64,000 nucleotides of DNA from the NCBI GenBank assembly GCA_030418545.1, contig QAIB01000004.1:310001-374000 (forward strand). The letters are read 5' to 3'. This document shows, piece after piece, positions 43,216-54,073 of the stretch. The notes below the pieces were generated by a model that did not search any database, had not been told where the DNA came from, and worked only from the letters and a program-made list of their open reading frames with translations. Every line of letters begins with the position of its first letter. Within the stretch, counting starts at the first letter, position 1. The position numbers and the translations under genes were made by a program. The stretch comes from Xenophilus aerolatus. GTDB lineage: Bacteria > Pseudomonadota > Gammaproteobacteria > Burkholderiales > Burkholderiaceae_C.

Positions 43216-43265
43216 TTGCTATTCTTTTGATAGCTGCTCGCGCAAGCGCTACGGGCGTTACAGGC
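43216..43265 (+). repeat. GCTATC-family repeat between parA and hydrolase gene
   Basis: TTGCTATTCTTTTGATAGCTGC, then GCGCAAGCGCTACGGGCG and TTACAGGCTG. Its left end touches the start codon of the hydrolase gene (minus strand) and its right end overlaps the TAA of parA. It occupies the whole parA-hydrolase junction. Confidence 0.8.
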
Positions 43266-44142
43266 TGTTTTCATCCGAAACCCCGGATGCCGCGGGGGCT
43301 GTGGCCGGCATCACGGCGGGCGGCGCCACCACGGGCGGGGCCGGCTGCGCGAAGGCGCTGGCGGGCGGCATCTTCTTGACGAGCTCCTCGGCAAAGGCGA
43401 CGAAGGCCTGGCTGCCGCGCGCCGAGGGGTCGAACACCACGCCCGGCAGGCCGTAGCTGGGCGCCTCGGCCAGGCGCACGTTGCGCGGGATCACGGTGTC
43501 GAAGACCTTATCGCCGAAGTGCGCCTTGAGCTGCTCGCTCACCTGCTGCTGCAGCGTGATGCGCGGGTCGAACATGACGCGCAGCAGGCCGATGATCTGC
43601 AGGTTCTTGTTGAGGTTGGCGTGCACCTGCTTGATGGTGTTGACCAGGTCCGTGAGCCCCTCGAGCGCGAAGTACTCGCACTGCATGGGCACGATCACGC
43701 CATGCGCCGCGCACAGGCCGTTGAGCGTCAGCAGGCTCAGGCTGGGCGGGCAGTCGATGAGGATGAAGTCGTACTCGGCGCCCACGCCGGCCAGCGCGGT
43801 GCGCAGGCGCTTTTCGCGGCGGTCGAGCGCGACCATCTCCACCTCGGCGCCCGCCAGCTCGCGGTTGGCGGCCAGCACATCGTAGGCGGCGCCGGCTTCG
43901 ACCAGCTTTTCGGGGCGGATGCGCGCCTCGGCCACCGAGGCGGACTCGAGCAGCACGTCGTACACCGTGAGCTCGGCCTCGCGCTTGTCGACGCCCGAGC
44001 CCATCGTGGCATTGCCCTGCGGGTCGAGGTCGATCATCAGCACGCGCTGGCCGACCCTGGCCAGCCCGGCGGCGAGGTTCACGGTGGTGGTGGTCTTGCC
44101 GACCCCACCCTTCTGATTGGCGATGCAGAAAATCTTGGCCAT
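43258..44142 (-). CDS. parA: Chromosome partitioning ATPase ParA
   Basis: Protein of 294 residues. Walker A is [20 protein letters not shown] at the N-terminus, with the DLDPQGNATMGSG and DCPPSLSLLTLN motifs following. ParA forms the ATP-dependent gradient on DNA that moves ParB-parS complexes. It is some 30 residues longer than typical because of an Ala/Pro-rich tail after residue ~262, whose last codons and stop come from the adjoining repeat. lysE lies 4 bases upstream. Confidence 0.96.
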   Translation of the reverse strand: MAKIFCIANQKGGVGKTTTTVNLAAGLARVGQRVLMIDLDPQGNATMGSGVDKREAELTVYDVLLESASVAEARIRPEKLVEAGAAYDVLAANRELAGAEVEMVALDRREKRLRTALAGVGAEYDFILIDCPPSLSLLTLNGLCAAHGVIVPMQCEYFALEGLTDLVNTIKQVHANLNKNLQIIGLLRVMFDPRITLQQQVSEQLKAHFGDKVFDTVIPRNVRLAEAPSYGLPGVVFDPSARGSQAFVAFAEELVKKMPPASAFAQPAPPVVAPPAVMPATAPAASGVSDENSL

Positions 44143-44146
44143 GGGG

Positions 44147-44761
44147 TCACTGGCTCAATGCGAGCTTGATGCCGAAGCCCACGAGCAGCGTGCCGGCGAT
44201 CTTCTCCAGCGCGCCCGAGACCTTGGGATTGGCGCGAATGCGCTCGGCGAAGAAGTGGGTCAGCGTGATCGAGGTGAGGCAGTAGGCCAGCGTGATGACG
44301 GCCACCGTGGCGGCCATCACCCCGAAGGTCAGCAGGCCCTGGTGCCGCGCCGGGTCGATGAAGAGCGGGAAGAAGGCCATGTAGAACACGATGGCCTTGG
44401 GGTTCAGCAAGGTGATCAGGAACGATTGCCGCAGGTAGTGCCGTGGCTGGATCTGCAGCACCGGCCCGGCGCCCGGCTTGGCGCGCAGCATCTTGAAGCC
44501 CATCCAGGCCAGGTAGGCGGCGCCCAGCCACTGGACCAGGTGGAAAGCAGTCGGGTACGCCGCCAGCAAGGCCGCCACGCCGGCCACCGCCGACCACATC
44601 AGCACCTGGTCGCCGAGGATCACCCCGAGGGTGGAACCCAGCCCGCCGCGCAGACCGCCCTTGCCGGTCGAAGTGATCAGCGCCAGGTTGCCTGGCCCGG
44701 GAATGAGCAGGAAGACGATGATGGCGGCGACAAAGGCGCCGTAGTCCGCGATGCCGAACAT
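44147..44761 (-). CDS. LysE family translocator
   Basis: Inner-membrane exporter of 204 residues with about six hydrophobic segments and the family motif FLLIPGPGNLALITSTGKGG followed by GLGSTLGVILGDQ; also SFLITLLNPKAIVFYMAFFP. LysE/RhtB proteins export amino acids such as lysine, homoserine or threonine. It is inserted between rsmG and parA, with 4 bases to parA, so it is likely co-transcribed with the segregation genes. Confidence 0.92.
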   Translation of the reverse strand: MFGIADYGAFVAAIIVFLLIPGPGNLALITSTGKGGLRGGLGSTLGVILGDQVLMWSAVAGVAALLAAYPTAFHLVQWLGAAYLAWMGFKMLRAKPGAGPVLQIQPRHYLRQSFLITLLNPKAIVFYMAFFPLFIDPARHQGLLTFGVMAATVAVITLAYCLTSITLTHFFAERIRANPKVSGALEKIAGTLLVGFGIKLALSQ

Positions 44762-44851
44762 GGAAGAAGCCCGCGCTGGGCCGAAAAGGGAAGGCGACGA
44801 GTCTAAGTCAGTACTGAGTGACCCAGTCAGCCCAACTCACCCTGCAGCGGC

Positions 44852-45480
44852 TCATCCGTCGCTTCTGCGCGCCCACACGATGCAGCGCTCGGCATCGAGC
44901 CCAGGCACATGCAGTTGTTCCACGTGAAACACGTCCACGCTTTTGGGGAGGGCGGCCAGTTCGTCCTGAGGCACCTTGCCTTTCATGGCCAGCCAGACGC
45001 CCTGCTCTGCCAGCAACTGGCGCGAGCCCTGGAAGAAATCCGCCAGCGAAGCGAAGGCCCTGGAGCTCACCACCTCGTAGGCGCCAGTCAGCGATTCGAC
45101 GCGCGCGTGCAGGCCCTTCAGGTGCGGAAGCTGAAGCTCAGCCGCCACCTGGTTCACGAAGGCGGTCTTCTTGGCCACGGCGTCCAGGCATCGCACTTCG
45201 AGGTCGGGCCGCAGGATGGCGATGACCACGCCCGGCAGCCCACCGCCCGAGCCCACGTCCAACAGTCGCCCCGGCCCGGGCTGCTGGCGGTTCAGCGGCG
45301 CAACGGCCGCCAGGCTGTCAAGCAGATGGTGCGTGCGCACGCTCGCCTCATCGCGCAGCGCCGTGAGGTTGTAGACCTTGTTCCACTTCAGGATCAGCGC
45401 GCCGTAGGCCTCGAGTTGCTCGATCTGCCGTGCGCTCGGCGCCAGGCCCAGCGCGCGGGCGCCCTCCTCCAGCCCGATCG

Positions 45481-45484
<4 letters not shown>
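44852..45484 (-). CDS. rsmG: 16S rRNA (guanine527-N7)-methyltransferase RsmG
   Basis: Protein of 210 residues. The SAM-binding motif [17 protein letters not shown], the preceding [21 protein letters not shown] and the later [12 protein letters not shown] are RsmG hallmarks. It methylates G527 of 16S rRNA; loss gives low-level streptomycin resistance in other bacteria. It overlaps mnmG by 4 bases (ATGA). A near-consensus parS lies inside the gene. Confidence 0.97.
44916..44931. other. parS site (one mismatch), within rsmG
   Basis: TGTTCCACGTGAAACA, one base different from the consensus TGTTTCACGTGAAACA. It lies in the 3' part of rsmG, about 2.3 kb from parB. ParB should bind it and spread. 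Confidence 0.9.
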
Positions 45485-47427
<1,943 letters not shown>

Positions 47428-47572
47428 GGTCAGGGTCGCGCAGCGGCCGATCGGCGGCGGCCCCGTGCGGGTGGCCGGCCGTCACTGCGTCGTTCAGGAG
47501 GAGGAAAGGGCGTCGATTTTATTCGCCCCTGCCCTCACCTGCTCAAAATATGGGCATCCCGAACTCGAGGAA

Positions 47573-47628
47573 GAAATCGGGCTGCAGCGCCCGCCGGCAC
47601 TGCGTCTGCAGCTATCAATTTCGTAGCA
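47573..47628 (-). repeat. GCTATC-family interspersed repeat
   Basis: Minus orientation: read on plus it is AATCGGGCTGCAGCGCCCGC, then GCAGCTATCAATTTCGTAGC. It lies between the mnmG start region and the end of the transglutaminase gene. The hairpin half is degenerate here. Confidence 0.75.
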
Positions 47629-47646
47629 GACGGCGGGTGGTGGCGC

Positions 47647-48570
47647 TCAGTCGCTCAGCGGCACCGTCTGCACCGGCGGGGGCTCGCACACCGGCGACGT
47701 GCCGGCAGCCACGGGCACGGGCTTCTCGATGCCCACGATGATGCCGCTGGGCTCCGGCGGGCGCGGCGGCGGGATCGCCGCGTTCTGCTTCTCGCGCACC
47801 ACGATCTCCTTCTTGGTCATCGTCACCGGTCCGAAGATCGTGCAGAACGCGACGTCCTTGGCATCGCGGCCGGTGCCCACCCGCACCAGGCGGTCCACCG
47901 GCGCCATGCGGGTGGCGTCGAAGAGCACCCAGCGCCCGCCGATCCAGGCCTCGAAGACGGCGTGGAAATCCTGCGGCGGCTCGTCGAACCACACGTAGCC
48001 CACGACCAGCCGCGCCGGAATGTTCAGTGCGCGGCAGAAGGTGATGCCCAGGTGCGCGAAGTCGCGGCACACGCCGGCACGCGCCACGAACACCTCCTGC
48101 GCGGTGGTGGTCGAGTCGCTGCTGCCCGGCTGGTAGCACAGGCTGTCGTGGATCCAGTCGACGATCGCCTGCACGCGGCCGATGCCCGGCGGCAGGTCGC
48201 CGAAGAGCTGCTGCGCCGCGCGCGCCATCACGTCCGACTCGCAGTAGCGTGTGGGCATGAGGTAGTGCATGAGCGCATCGGGCACCTGGTTGACCGGCGC
48301 CTCGGCCAACTCGGCCGGCAGGCTCACGGGTGCACGCTGCACGCTGGCGCGGTAGCGGATGCTGAGCGGCCCCGGCACCGCATCGAAGCGCACGAAGCGG
48401 TTGCCGCTGTTGTCGTCGCTGTAGTGATGAAGCGGCACCGGAGGATCGACCTCCAGCGACTCGGTGACGATCGACTGCGACGCGCAGTGCGCCGCCTCGA
48501 TGTTCAGCAGCAGGTGCGCCGGCGCCGTGACCTTGTATTCGAGGACGGCATCGATGTGCGATTCATGCAT
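47647..48570 (-). CDS. Transglutaminase-like cysteine protease family protein
   Basis: Protein of 307 residues. An N-terminal beta-rich domain (EYKVTAPAHLLLNIEAAH ...) precedes a transglutaminase core with the catalytic triad in ARAGVCRDFAHLG (Cys), QDFHAVFEAWIGGRW (His) and VLFDATRMAP (Asp). A Pro-rich C-terminal tail follows from about residue 270. Members are often proteases or amidases, frequently near peptide-ligase genes; none is nearby here. No signal peptide is seen. Confidence 0.85.
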   Translation of the reverse strand: MHESHIDAVLEYKVTAPAHLLLNIEAAHCASQSIVTESLEVDPPVPLHHYSDDNSGNRFVRFDAVPGPLSIRYRASVQRAPVSLPAELAEAPVNQVPDALMHYLMPTRYCESDVMARAAQQLFGDLPPGIGRVQAIVDWIHDSLCYQPGSSDSTTTAQEVFVARAGVCRDFAHLGITFCRALNIPARLVVGYVWFDEPPQDFHAVFEAWIGGRWVLFDATRMAPVDRLVRVGTGRDAKDVAFCTIFGPVTMTKKEIVVREKQNAAIPPPRPPEPSGIIVGIEKPVPVAAGTSPVCEPPPVQTVPLSD

Positions 48571-48658
48571 GACTGCCTGCGCGCCGTGGGCTGCGCAGCC
48601 TCCCTGTCAGACATTGATGAGGAAAGAAAAAGGAGAAGACGTTGTCGCCGGGTCGCCC

Positions 48659-48844
48659 TCAGGCGAAGGCCGGCAGGGGCATGGGCCCGCGACGCGTGCG
48701 GCGACGCTCGGGCAGCTGCCAGTTGGCCTGGGTCACGTGCAGCACCCGCACCACCTGGTGCGCGGGTGACTGCAGCAACTGGCCGAGCGAACGTCGGCGC
48801 GGCCAGCGCAGGCTGCGATGCGCAGCGGTGTCGGTCGCAGGCAC
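48659..48844 (-). CDS. Possible 61-residue basic protein coupled to DUF1328 gene
   Basis: A GTG (48842-48844) lies two bases after the TGA of the DUF1328 gene, allowing translational coupling. The 61 codons give a basic protein: RSLRWPRRRSLGQLLQSPAH, then VVRVLHVTQANWQLPERRR and a Pro-rich end. I know no family. Coding status rests only on position and an unbroken frame. Confidence 0.35.
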   Translation of the reverse strand: MPATDTAAHRSLRWPRRRSLGQLLQSPAHQVVRVLHVTQANWQLPERRRTRRGPMPLPAFA

Positions 48845-48846
48845 GG

Positions 48847-49032
48847 TCAGTCCAGCGCCTTGCGCGCGGCGCCGATGCCCAGTGCGGCCAGCACCAGGAA
48901 GACCACGGCCAGCAGCAGGAACAGGCCGAACAGCACCTTGGCGATGCCGGCAGCACCCGCGGCGACGCCGCCGAAGCCGAGCGCACCGGCGACCAGCGAG
49001 ATCAGGGCGAAGATGATGGCGTACTTCAACAT
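48847..49032 (-). CDS. DUF1328 family membrane protein (YtjA-like)
   Basis: Protein of 61 residues with two hydrophobic helices: [21 protein letters not shown] and [21 protein letters not shown]. This is the DUF1328/YtjA pattern, a small inner-membrane protein often stress-induced, of unknown mechanism. An AAGGAGC site precedes the ATG. The 278-base gap to the divergent GST gene holds no other gene that I can support. Confidence 0.9.
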   Translation of the reverse strand: MLKYAIIFALISLVAGALGFGGVAAGAAGIAKVLFGLFLLLAVVFLVLAALGIGAARKALD

Positions 49033-49310
49033 GTGGAAGCTCCTTGAAATGGGCTGCGGGATATGCAGAGTGCGTCCTCGCTGCCAGGACACGGAGCTTA
49101 GAAACGCGGCCCCGCGCCCCCGGACGGCGCGGCTCGCATGGCTCCGTAGGACAAGCTCGCGCGGCCCTGAGGCCAGCGTCCTCGGCGCTGTCGGGCGCGG
49201 CGCACGGGCCGGCGCGAACGGCTACATTCGCTGCGGACGCCGGTTCCGGCCGGCTTCGCATCCCCGCATCGCCCATCGACGGCATCCAACGAACAAGGAG
49301 CTCTCTCGCC

Positions 49311-49919
49311 ATGAAGCTGTACTACTCCCCTGGGGCCTGTTCCCTTTCGCCCCACATCGCGCTGCAGGAAGCCGGGCTGGCCTTCGAGCCCGTGATGGCC
49401 AGCACCAAGAGCCACAAGCTCCAGGACGGCACCGACTACTACGGCATCAACCCGCTGGGCTACGTGCCGCTGCTCGAGCTGGACGACGGCACCACGCTGC
49501 GCGAAGGCCCGGCCATCGTGCAGTACATCGCCGACCTGGCCCCCACCAAGAACCTCGCGCCCGCCGCCGGCACGCTGCAACGCTACCGCCTGCAGGAGTG
49601 GCTGACCTTCATCGGCACCGAGATCCACAAGAGCTTCAGCCCGCTGTTCAACCCGGCGATGCCCGAGGAAGCCAAGACGATCTCGAAGGACAAGCTCAAG
49701 TCGCGCTACCAGTGGCTCGACAAGCAGCTCGAGGGCCGCGAGTTCCTGATGGGCGAGCACTTCACGGTCGCCGACGGCTACCTGTTCACCGTCACCAACT
49801 GGGCGAAGCCCACCGGCGTCGACCTGTCGTCCTTCCCGAACGTGCTGGCCTGGCACGAACGCATCGGCCAGCGCCCGGCGGTGCAGGCGGCGATGAAGGC
49901 CGAAGGCCTGATCAAGTAA
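49311..49919 (+). CDS. Glutathione S-transferase, beta class
   Basis: Protein of 202 residues. MKLYYSPGACSLSPHIALQEAG carries the catalytic Cys10 and the SPH motif of bacterial beta-class GSTs. INPLGYVPLLEL with EGPAIVQYIAD is the glutathione site, and FTVADGYLFTVTNWA is in the C-terminal helical domain. It conjugates glutathione to electrophiles or acts as a peroxidase. AAGGAG lies 11 bases upstream. Confidence 0.93.
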   Translation: MKLYYSPGACSLSPHIALQEAGLAFEPVMASTKSHKLQDGTDYYGINPLGYVPLLELDDGTTLREGPAIVQYIADLAPTKNLAPAAGTLQRYRLQEWLTFIGTEIHKSFSPLFNPAMPEEAKTISKDKLKSRYQWLDKQLEGREFLMGEHFTVADGYLFTVTNWAKPTGVDLSSFPNVLAWHERIGQRPAVQAAMKAEGLIK

Positions 49920-49934
49920 GCCGAAGCCGTCGTT

Positions 49935-51473
49935 TCACAGCGCCTGCGGGTCGTCCCGCATGCGCTGTGCCGTGCGGCGCAGCGCGGCCACCTCATCGGC
50001 ACCGAAGCGCTGCAGGTTCTTCACCATCATCACCGTGCGCGGATTGCCCTCGAGCATGCGCGCATGCCGCGCGACGAAGTCCCAGTACATCACCGTCATC
50101 GGGCAGGCCGCCTCGCCACTGCGTTCGCCCGGGCGGTACCGGCAGCCGTCGCAGTAGTTGCTCATCCGCCGGATGTAGGCACCGCCGGCCGCATAGGGCT
50201 TGGTGACGAAGCGGGCCCCGTCGGCATAGAGCGACATGCCCAGCGTGTTGGGCGCCTCCACCCACTCCACCGCATCGACATACACCGCGAGGTACCACGC
50301 GTGCACCTGCGCCGGCGCCACGCCGAAGGTGAGCGCGAAGTTGCCCGTGACCATCAGCCGCTGGATGTGGTGCGCATAGCCGGTGCGCAGGGTCTGGCCG
50401 ATGGCCTGGCGCATGCAGTTCATGTGCACCTCGCCGCTCCAGTACCAGCCCGGCAGCGGTGCCTCGTGCCGCAGCGCGTTGGCCTGCAGGAGCTTGGGCA
50501 TGCGCCACCAGTAGACGCCGCGCATGAACTCGCGCCAGCCCAGGATCTGTCGCACGAAGCCCTCGACGGCCTCGATGGGCGCGCGGCCGGCCTCGTGCTC
50601 GGCCACCGCGGCAGCGATCACCTCGCGCGGATCGAGCAGCTTGAGGTTGAGCGAGGACGAGATCAGGCCGTGGTACAGGTAGGGCTCGTCCTGCCACATC
50701 GCATCCTGGAAGCGGCCGAAGTCCTGCAGCCGCTCGGCCATGAAGGCCGCCAGCGCATGCAGCGCCTGTTCGCGCGTGACCGGCCAGTCGAAGCCCTCGG
50801 CGCTGCCGTAGTGGTCGCCGAAATGGGTTTCCACGTCGGCCAGCACCTCGCGCGTGATCGCGTCCGGCGCGAAGGAGGGCGGGCGCGGCAGCATGCCCGG
50901 GCCGGCGCGGCCGAAGGCGCCGCGGTTCTCGTGGTCGTAGTTCCACTGGCCGCCCGCGGGGCCGCCGTCGGCATCGAGCAACACGCCGTGCTGCTGGCGC
51001 ATGCGGCGGTAGAAGGCCTCCATCACCAGCCGCGTCTTGCCGCGTGCATGGTCGGTGAACTCGGCGCGCGAGGCCATGAAGTGCAGGTCGTCGCGCAGGT
51101 CCAGGCGCACGCCGGCCCGGGCGCAGGTGGCGGCGATGGCCTGTTCGAGTCGCCACTCGCCGGCCTCGGTCATCACCACCGCGTCGGGCCGCTGGCGCGC
51201 GAGCGCATCGGCCAGCGCGTCGGCGATGCTGGCGAAGGCATGGGTGCCGATGCGCAGGTAGTCGAGCGGCCAGCCACGCTCGCGCAGCAGCTCGGCGAAA
51301 TGCCGCATCGCCGAGAGGAAGAGCGCGCTGCGCATCTTCGTGCTCGGCACGTGCTCCGATTCCTCGCGTGCCTCGACCATCAGCACCGCGTCGTGCGCCG
51401 GGTCGAAGCCCTCGAAGGCCACGTTCTGCAGGCTCAGCTGGTCGCCGAGCACCAGCACCAGCCGGCGCGTCAT
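49935..51473 (-). CDS. Cryptochrome/photolyase family protein (FeS-BCP type)
   Basis: Protein of 512 residues of the photolyase-related family that includes PhrB of Agrobacterium. The N-terminal antenna domain starts RRLVLVLGDQLSLQNVAFEG. The FAD domain includes WNYDHENRGAFGR, AMWQDEPYLYHGLISSSLNLKLL (in part) and PNTLGMSLYADGARFVTKPY. Four cysteines placed for a [4Fe-4S] cluster are seen in MNCMR, YCDGC and AACPM. It likely repairs (6-4) photoproducts or senses light. It overlaps the MFS gene upstream by four bases (ATGA). Confidence 0.9.
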   Translation of the reverse strand: MTRRLVLVLGDQLSLQNVAFEGFDPAHDAVLMVEAREESEHVPSTKMRSALFLSAMRHFAELLRERGWPLDYLRIGTHAFASIADALADALARQRPDAVVMTEAGEWRLEQAIAATCARAGVRLDLRDDLHFMASRAEFTDHARGKTRLVMEAFYRRMRQQHGVLLDADGGPAGGQWNYDHENRGAFGRAGPGMLPRPPSFAPDAITREVLADVETHFGDHYGSAEGFDWPVTREQALHALAAFMAERLQDFGRFQDAMWQDEPYLYHGLISSSLNLKLLDPREVIAAAVAEHEAGRAPIEAVEGFVRQILGWREFMRGVYWWRMPKLLQANALRHEAPLPGWYWSGEVHMNCMRQAIGQTLRTGYAHHIQRLMVTGNFALTFGVAPAQVHAWYLAVYVDAVEWVEAPNTLGMSLYADGARFVTKPYAAGGAYIRRMSNYCDGCRYRPGERSGEAACPMTVMYWDFVARHARMLEGNPRTVMMVKNLQRFGADEVAALRRTAQRMRDDPQAL

Positions 51474-52690
51474 GCCAGCGCCTTCTGCCGCCAGGCGAGC
51501 GCGGCACCGAGCCACAGCGCGACCGCCGAGGCCACGAGCCCGCGCGCCAGTCCACCGGCACCGTCGGAGATCCAGCCGACCACCGTGGGCCCGACGATCT
51601 GCCCGAGCGCGAACAGGATGGTGAAGGCGCTGATGCCCGCGGCCCATTGCGCAGGCGGCAGGTTGTGCCGCACCAGCGCGGTGGTCGACGCCACCACCGA
51701 CAGGAACACAGCGCCGAAGAGCAGCCCCGAGGTCAGCGCCACCGGCCACGCCGCACTGAGCACCGGCAGCAGCGTGGCCACGCCCAGCAGCGCATTGAGC
51801 AGCGCCTGCGGCTCGCCCCCGCGCCAGCGGCCCAGCAGGCCGGCCCACAGCCGCGACGAAGCCACCACCGCCACGCCCAGCAGCGCGTAGAACATCGTGA
51901 GCTGCCCCGCACTCGCACCACCCGTGCGCAGCAGCGCGATCACGAAGGTCATGTAGCCGATGTAGCCGGCGCCGAAGCAGAGATACCCCGCCATCGCCCA
52001 GCCCAGGCGGCGCAGCGGCACGGCAGCGCCTGGCGACGCCGGGCCACCCGCACCGGGCGCAGGCGTGGCCGGCAGGGCGCCGGCGGTGGCGGCAAGAAGT
52101 ACCGTCGCGATCAGGCTCGCGACCGCCAGGCCCCACCAGGCCCAGCGCCACGCGTGCGCGCCGGCGGCGCCCCAGGCCAGCAGCGGCGGCACGCCCAGGG
52201 CCGACACCACGATGCCCAGGCCGGTGCCGCCGTAGTACAGCCCGAGCAGGAAGCCCGACTGCGCGGGATGCTCCGCCGCGAGCCGCGCGGCCAGCAGCCC
52301 GCCGGCCACGAACACCCACGCGCTCGCGACGCCCGCCAGCAGGCGCTGCACCAGCAGCGCCGGCGCATCGGTGAAGAAACCGCTGGCGCCCATGAACACG
52401 CTGGCCAGCACGGCACCGCCGACCAGCAGCCGGCCCGCGCCCCAACGCCGCATCAGCGCCGGCGTGCACAGGGCCCCGAGCAGGTAGCCCAGCGCATTGG
52501 CCGTGTTCATGCCACCCGCGAGCGCGTAGCTCCAGCCCAGATCGTCACGCATCGGCGGCAGCAGCAGCCCGTAGGCGAAGCGGGTGATGCCCAGCGACAC
52601 CGCCGCCCCCATCGACAGCCCGAGCGCCAGCAGCACGGAACGCGCGGCGGTCGTCGGCGCGGCGGCGGAGGTGTCGGGCACGGTGCTCAT
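51470..52690 (-). CDS. YbfB/YjiJ family MFS transporter
   Basis: Inner-membrane protein of 406 residues with 12 hydrophobic segments. The N-terminal LGLSMGAAVSLGITRFAYGLLLPPMRDDLGWS (quoted in parts: SLGITRFAYGLLLPPMRDDL) is the YbfB family signature. The substrate is unknown. Its stop overlaps the photolyase start by four bases, so the two genes form a tight operon; a functional link to light or DNA repair is not established. Confidence 0.9.
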   Translation of the reverse strand: MSTVPDTSAAAPTTAARSVLLALGLSMGAAVSLGITRFAYGLLLPPMRDDLGWSYALAGGMNTANALGYLLGALCTPALMRRWGAGRLLVGGAVLASVFMGASGFFTDAPALLVQRLLAGVASAWVFVAGGLLAARLAAEHPAQSGFLLGLYYGGTGLGIVVSALGVPPLLAWGAAGAHAWRWAWWGLAVASLIATVLLAATAGALPATPAPGAGGPASPGAAVPLRRLGWAMAGYLCFGAGYIGYMTFVIALLRTGGASAGQLTMFYALLGVAVVASSRLWAGLLGRWRGGEPQALLNALLGVATLLPVLSAAWPVALTSGLLFGAVFLSVVASTTALVRHNLPPAQWAAGISAFTILFALGQIVGPTVVGWISDGAGGLARGLVASAVALWLGAALAWRQKALA

Positions 52691-52836
52691 GGGGTCGGCG
52701 CATTCTGCGCCGCCTTGCGCGCGCCGCCTGTCGGATGCGCGCCTAGCAACAAAACGGCAACCCCGCTGCCGCAAGGCCGCGCAGGCTGGCGTACGCTGCG
52801 CCCATAACAACCTCAGCAAAGAAAGGCTTCACGCCC

Positions 52837-53940
52837 ATGCCCACCCTTTTCGACCCGGTCCAGGCCGGCGATCTGCACCTGAAGAACCGCATCGTGATGG
52901 CGCCGCTCACGCGCAACCGCTCGCCCAACGCGATCCCGCGCGACATCACGGCCACCTACTACGCGCAGCGCGCCGATGCCGGCCTGCTGATCACCGAAGC
53001 CACCGCCATCAGCCATCAGGGCCAGGGTTATGCCGACGTGCCGGGCCTCTACGGCACCGAGCAGCTCGACGGCTGGAAGAAGGTCACGGCCGCGGTGCAC
53101 GCCAAGGGCGGCAAGATCGTCACGCAGCTGTGGCACGTCGGCCGCGTCTCGCACACCGAACTGCAGCCCGAGGGCGGTGCACCCGTGGCGCCCTCGGCCA
53201 TCACGGCCAAGACCAAGACCGTGCTCATCAAGGACGGCGTGCCCACCTTCGTCGAAACCTCGCACCCGCGCGCGCTGCGTGCCGACGAGCTGCCCGGCAT
53301 CGTCCACACCTACGCCGCCGCCGCGCGCAACGCGGTCGAGACGGCCGGTTTCGACGGCGTCGAGATCCATGGCGCCAACGGCTACCTGCTGGACCAGTTC
53401 CTCAAGGACGGCAGCAACCATCGCACCGACGACTACGGCGGCTCGATCGAGAACCGCGCACGCCTGCTGCTGGAAGTCACGCGCGCCGTGGCCGACGCCG
53501 TGGGGCATGGCAAGGTGGGCATCCGCCTGTCGCCCGTCACGCCCGCCAACGACGTGGTCGACAGTGCCCCGCAGCCGCTCTTCGAGTACGTGGTGAAGCA
53601 GCTGGCGCAGCTGGGCTTGGCCTACATCCACATCATCGAGGGCGCGACCGGCGGCCCGCGCGAGATCCCCGACCGCCCCTTCGACTACGACGCCCTCAAG
53701 CAGGCCTACCGCGAGGCGGGTGGGCGCGCGGCCTGGATGGTGAACAACGGCTACGACCTGCCGCTGGCCGAAACGGCGGTGAAGGAAGGCGACGACCTGG
53801 TCGCCTTCGGCAAGCCCTTCATCGCCAACCCCGACCTGGTGCGCCGCATCCGCGAAGGTGCGCCGTGGAACGAGGTGGACAAGGCCACGCTCTACGGTGG
53901 CGGCGAGAAGGGCTACACCGACTACCCGACGCTGGACTGA
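52837..53940 (+). CDS. nemA: Old yellow enzyme family ene-reductase (NemA-like)
   Basis: FMN-dependent TIM-barrel protein of 367 residues: LKNRIVMAPLTRNRSPN, HVGRVSHTELQPEG, the His/Asn pair in EIHGANGYLLDQFL, DYGGSIENRARLLLEV, and the C-terminal FGKPFIANPDLVRRI. It reduces activated alkenes, N-ethylmaleimide or nitro compounds with NADPH. Length and motifs fit the NemA/OPR class rather than the YqjM class. A repeat follows the stop. Confidence 0.93.
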   Translation: MPTLFDPVQAGDLHLKNRIVMAPLTRNRSPNAIPRDITATYYAQRADAGLLITEATAISHQGQGYADVPGLYGTEQLDGWKKVTAAVHAKGGKIVTQLWHVGRVSHTELQPEGGAPVAPSAITAKTKTVLIKDGVPTFVETSHPRALRADELPGIVHTYAAAARNAVETAGFDGVEIHGANGYLLDQFLKDGSNHRTDDYGGSIENRARLLLEVTRAVADAVGHGKVGIRLSPVTPANDVVDSAPQPLFEYVVKQLAQLGLAYIHIIEGATGGPREIPDRPFDYDALKQAYREAGGRAAWMVNNGYDLPLAETAVKEGDDLVAFGKPFIANPDLVRRIREGAPWNEVDKATLYGGGEKGYTDYPTLD

Positions 53941-53979
53941 GCGCCACCACAGTGCGACGGCACGCGGGCGTTTCAAGCC

Positions 53980-54035
53980 AAGAAGGCCTGCAACGCCCGC
54001 CCCGCTTGCGCTGACAGCTATCGATTTCATAGCAC
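53980..54035 (-). repeat. GCTATC-family interspersed repeat
   Basis: Minus orientation. On plus: AAGAAGGCCTGCAACGCCCGC, then GCTGACAGCTATCGATTTCATAGC. Lies between the ene-reductase stop and the tautomerase start. Confidence 0.75.
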
Positions 54036-54073
54036 ACCACATGGCGCCGCGCGTCGCCGCTTGAGCTCCGCCC

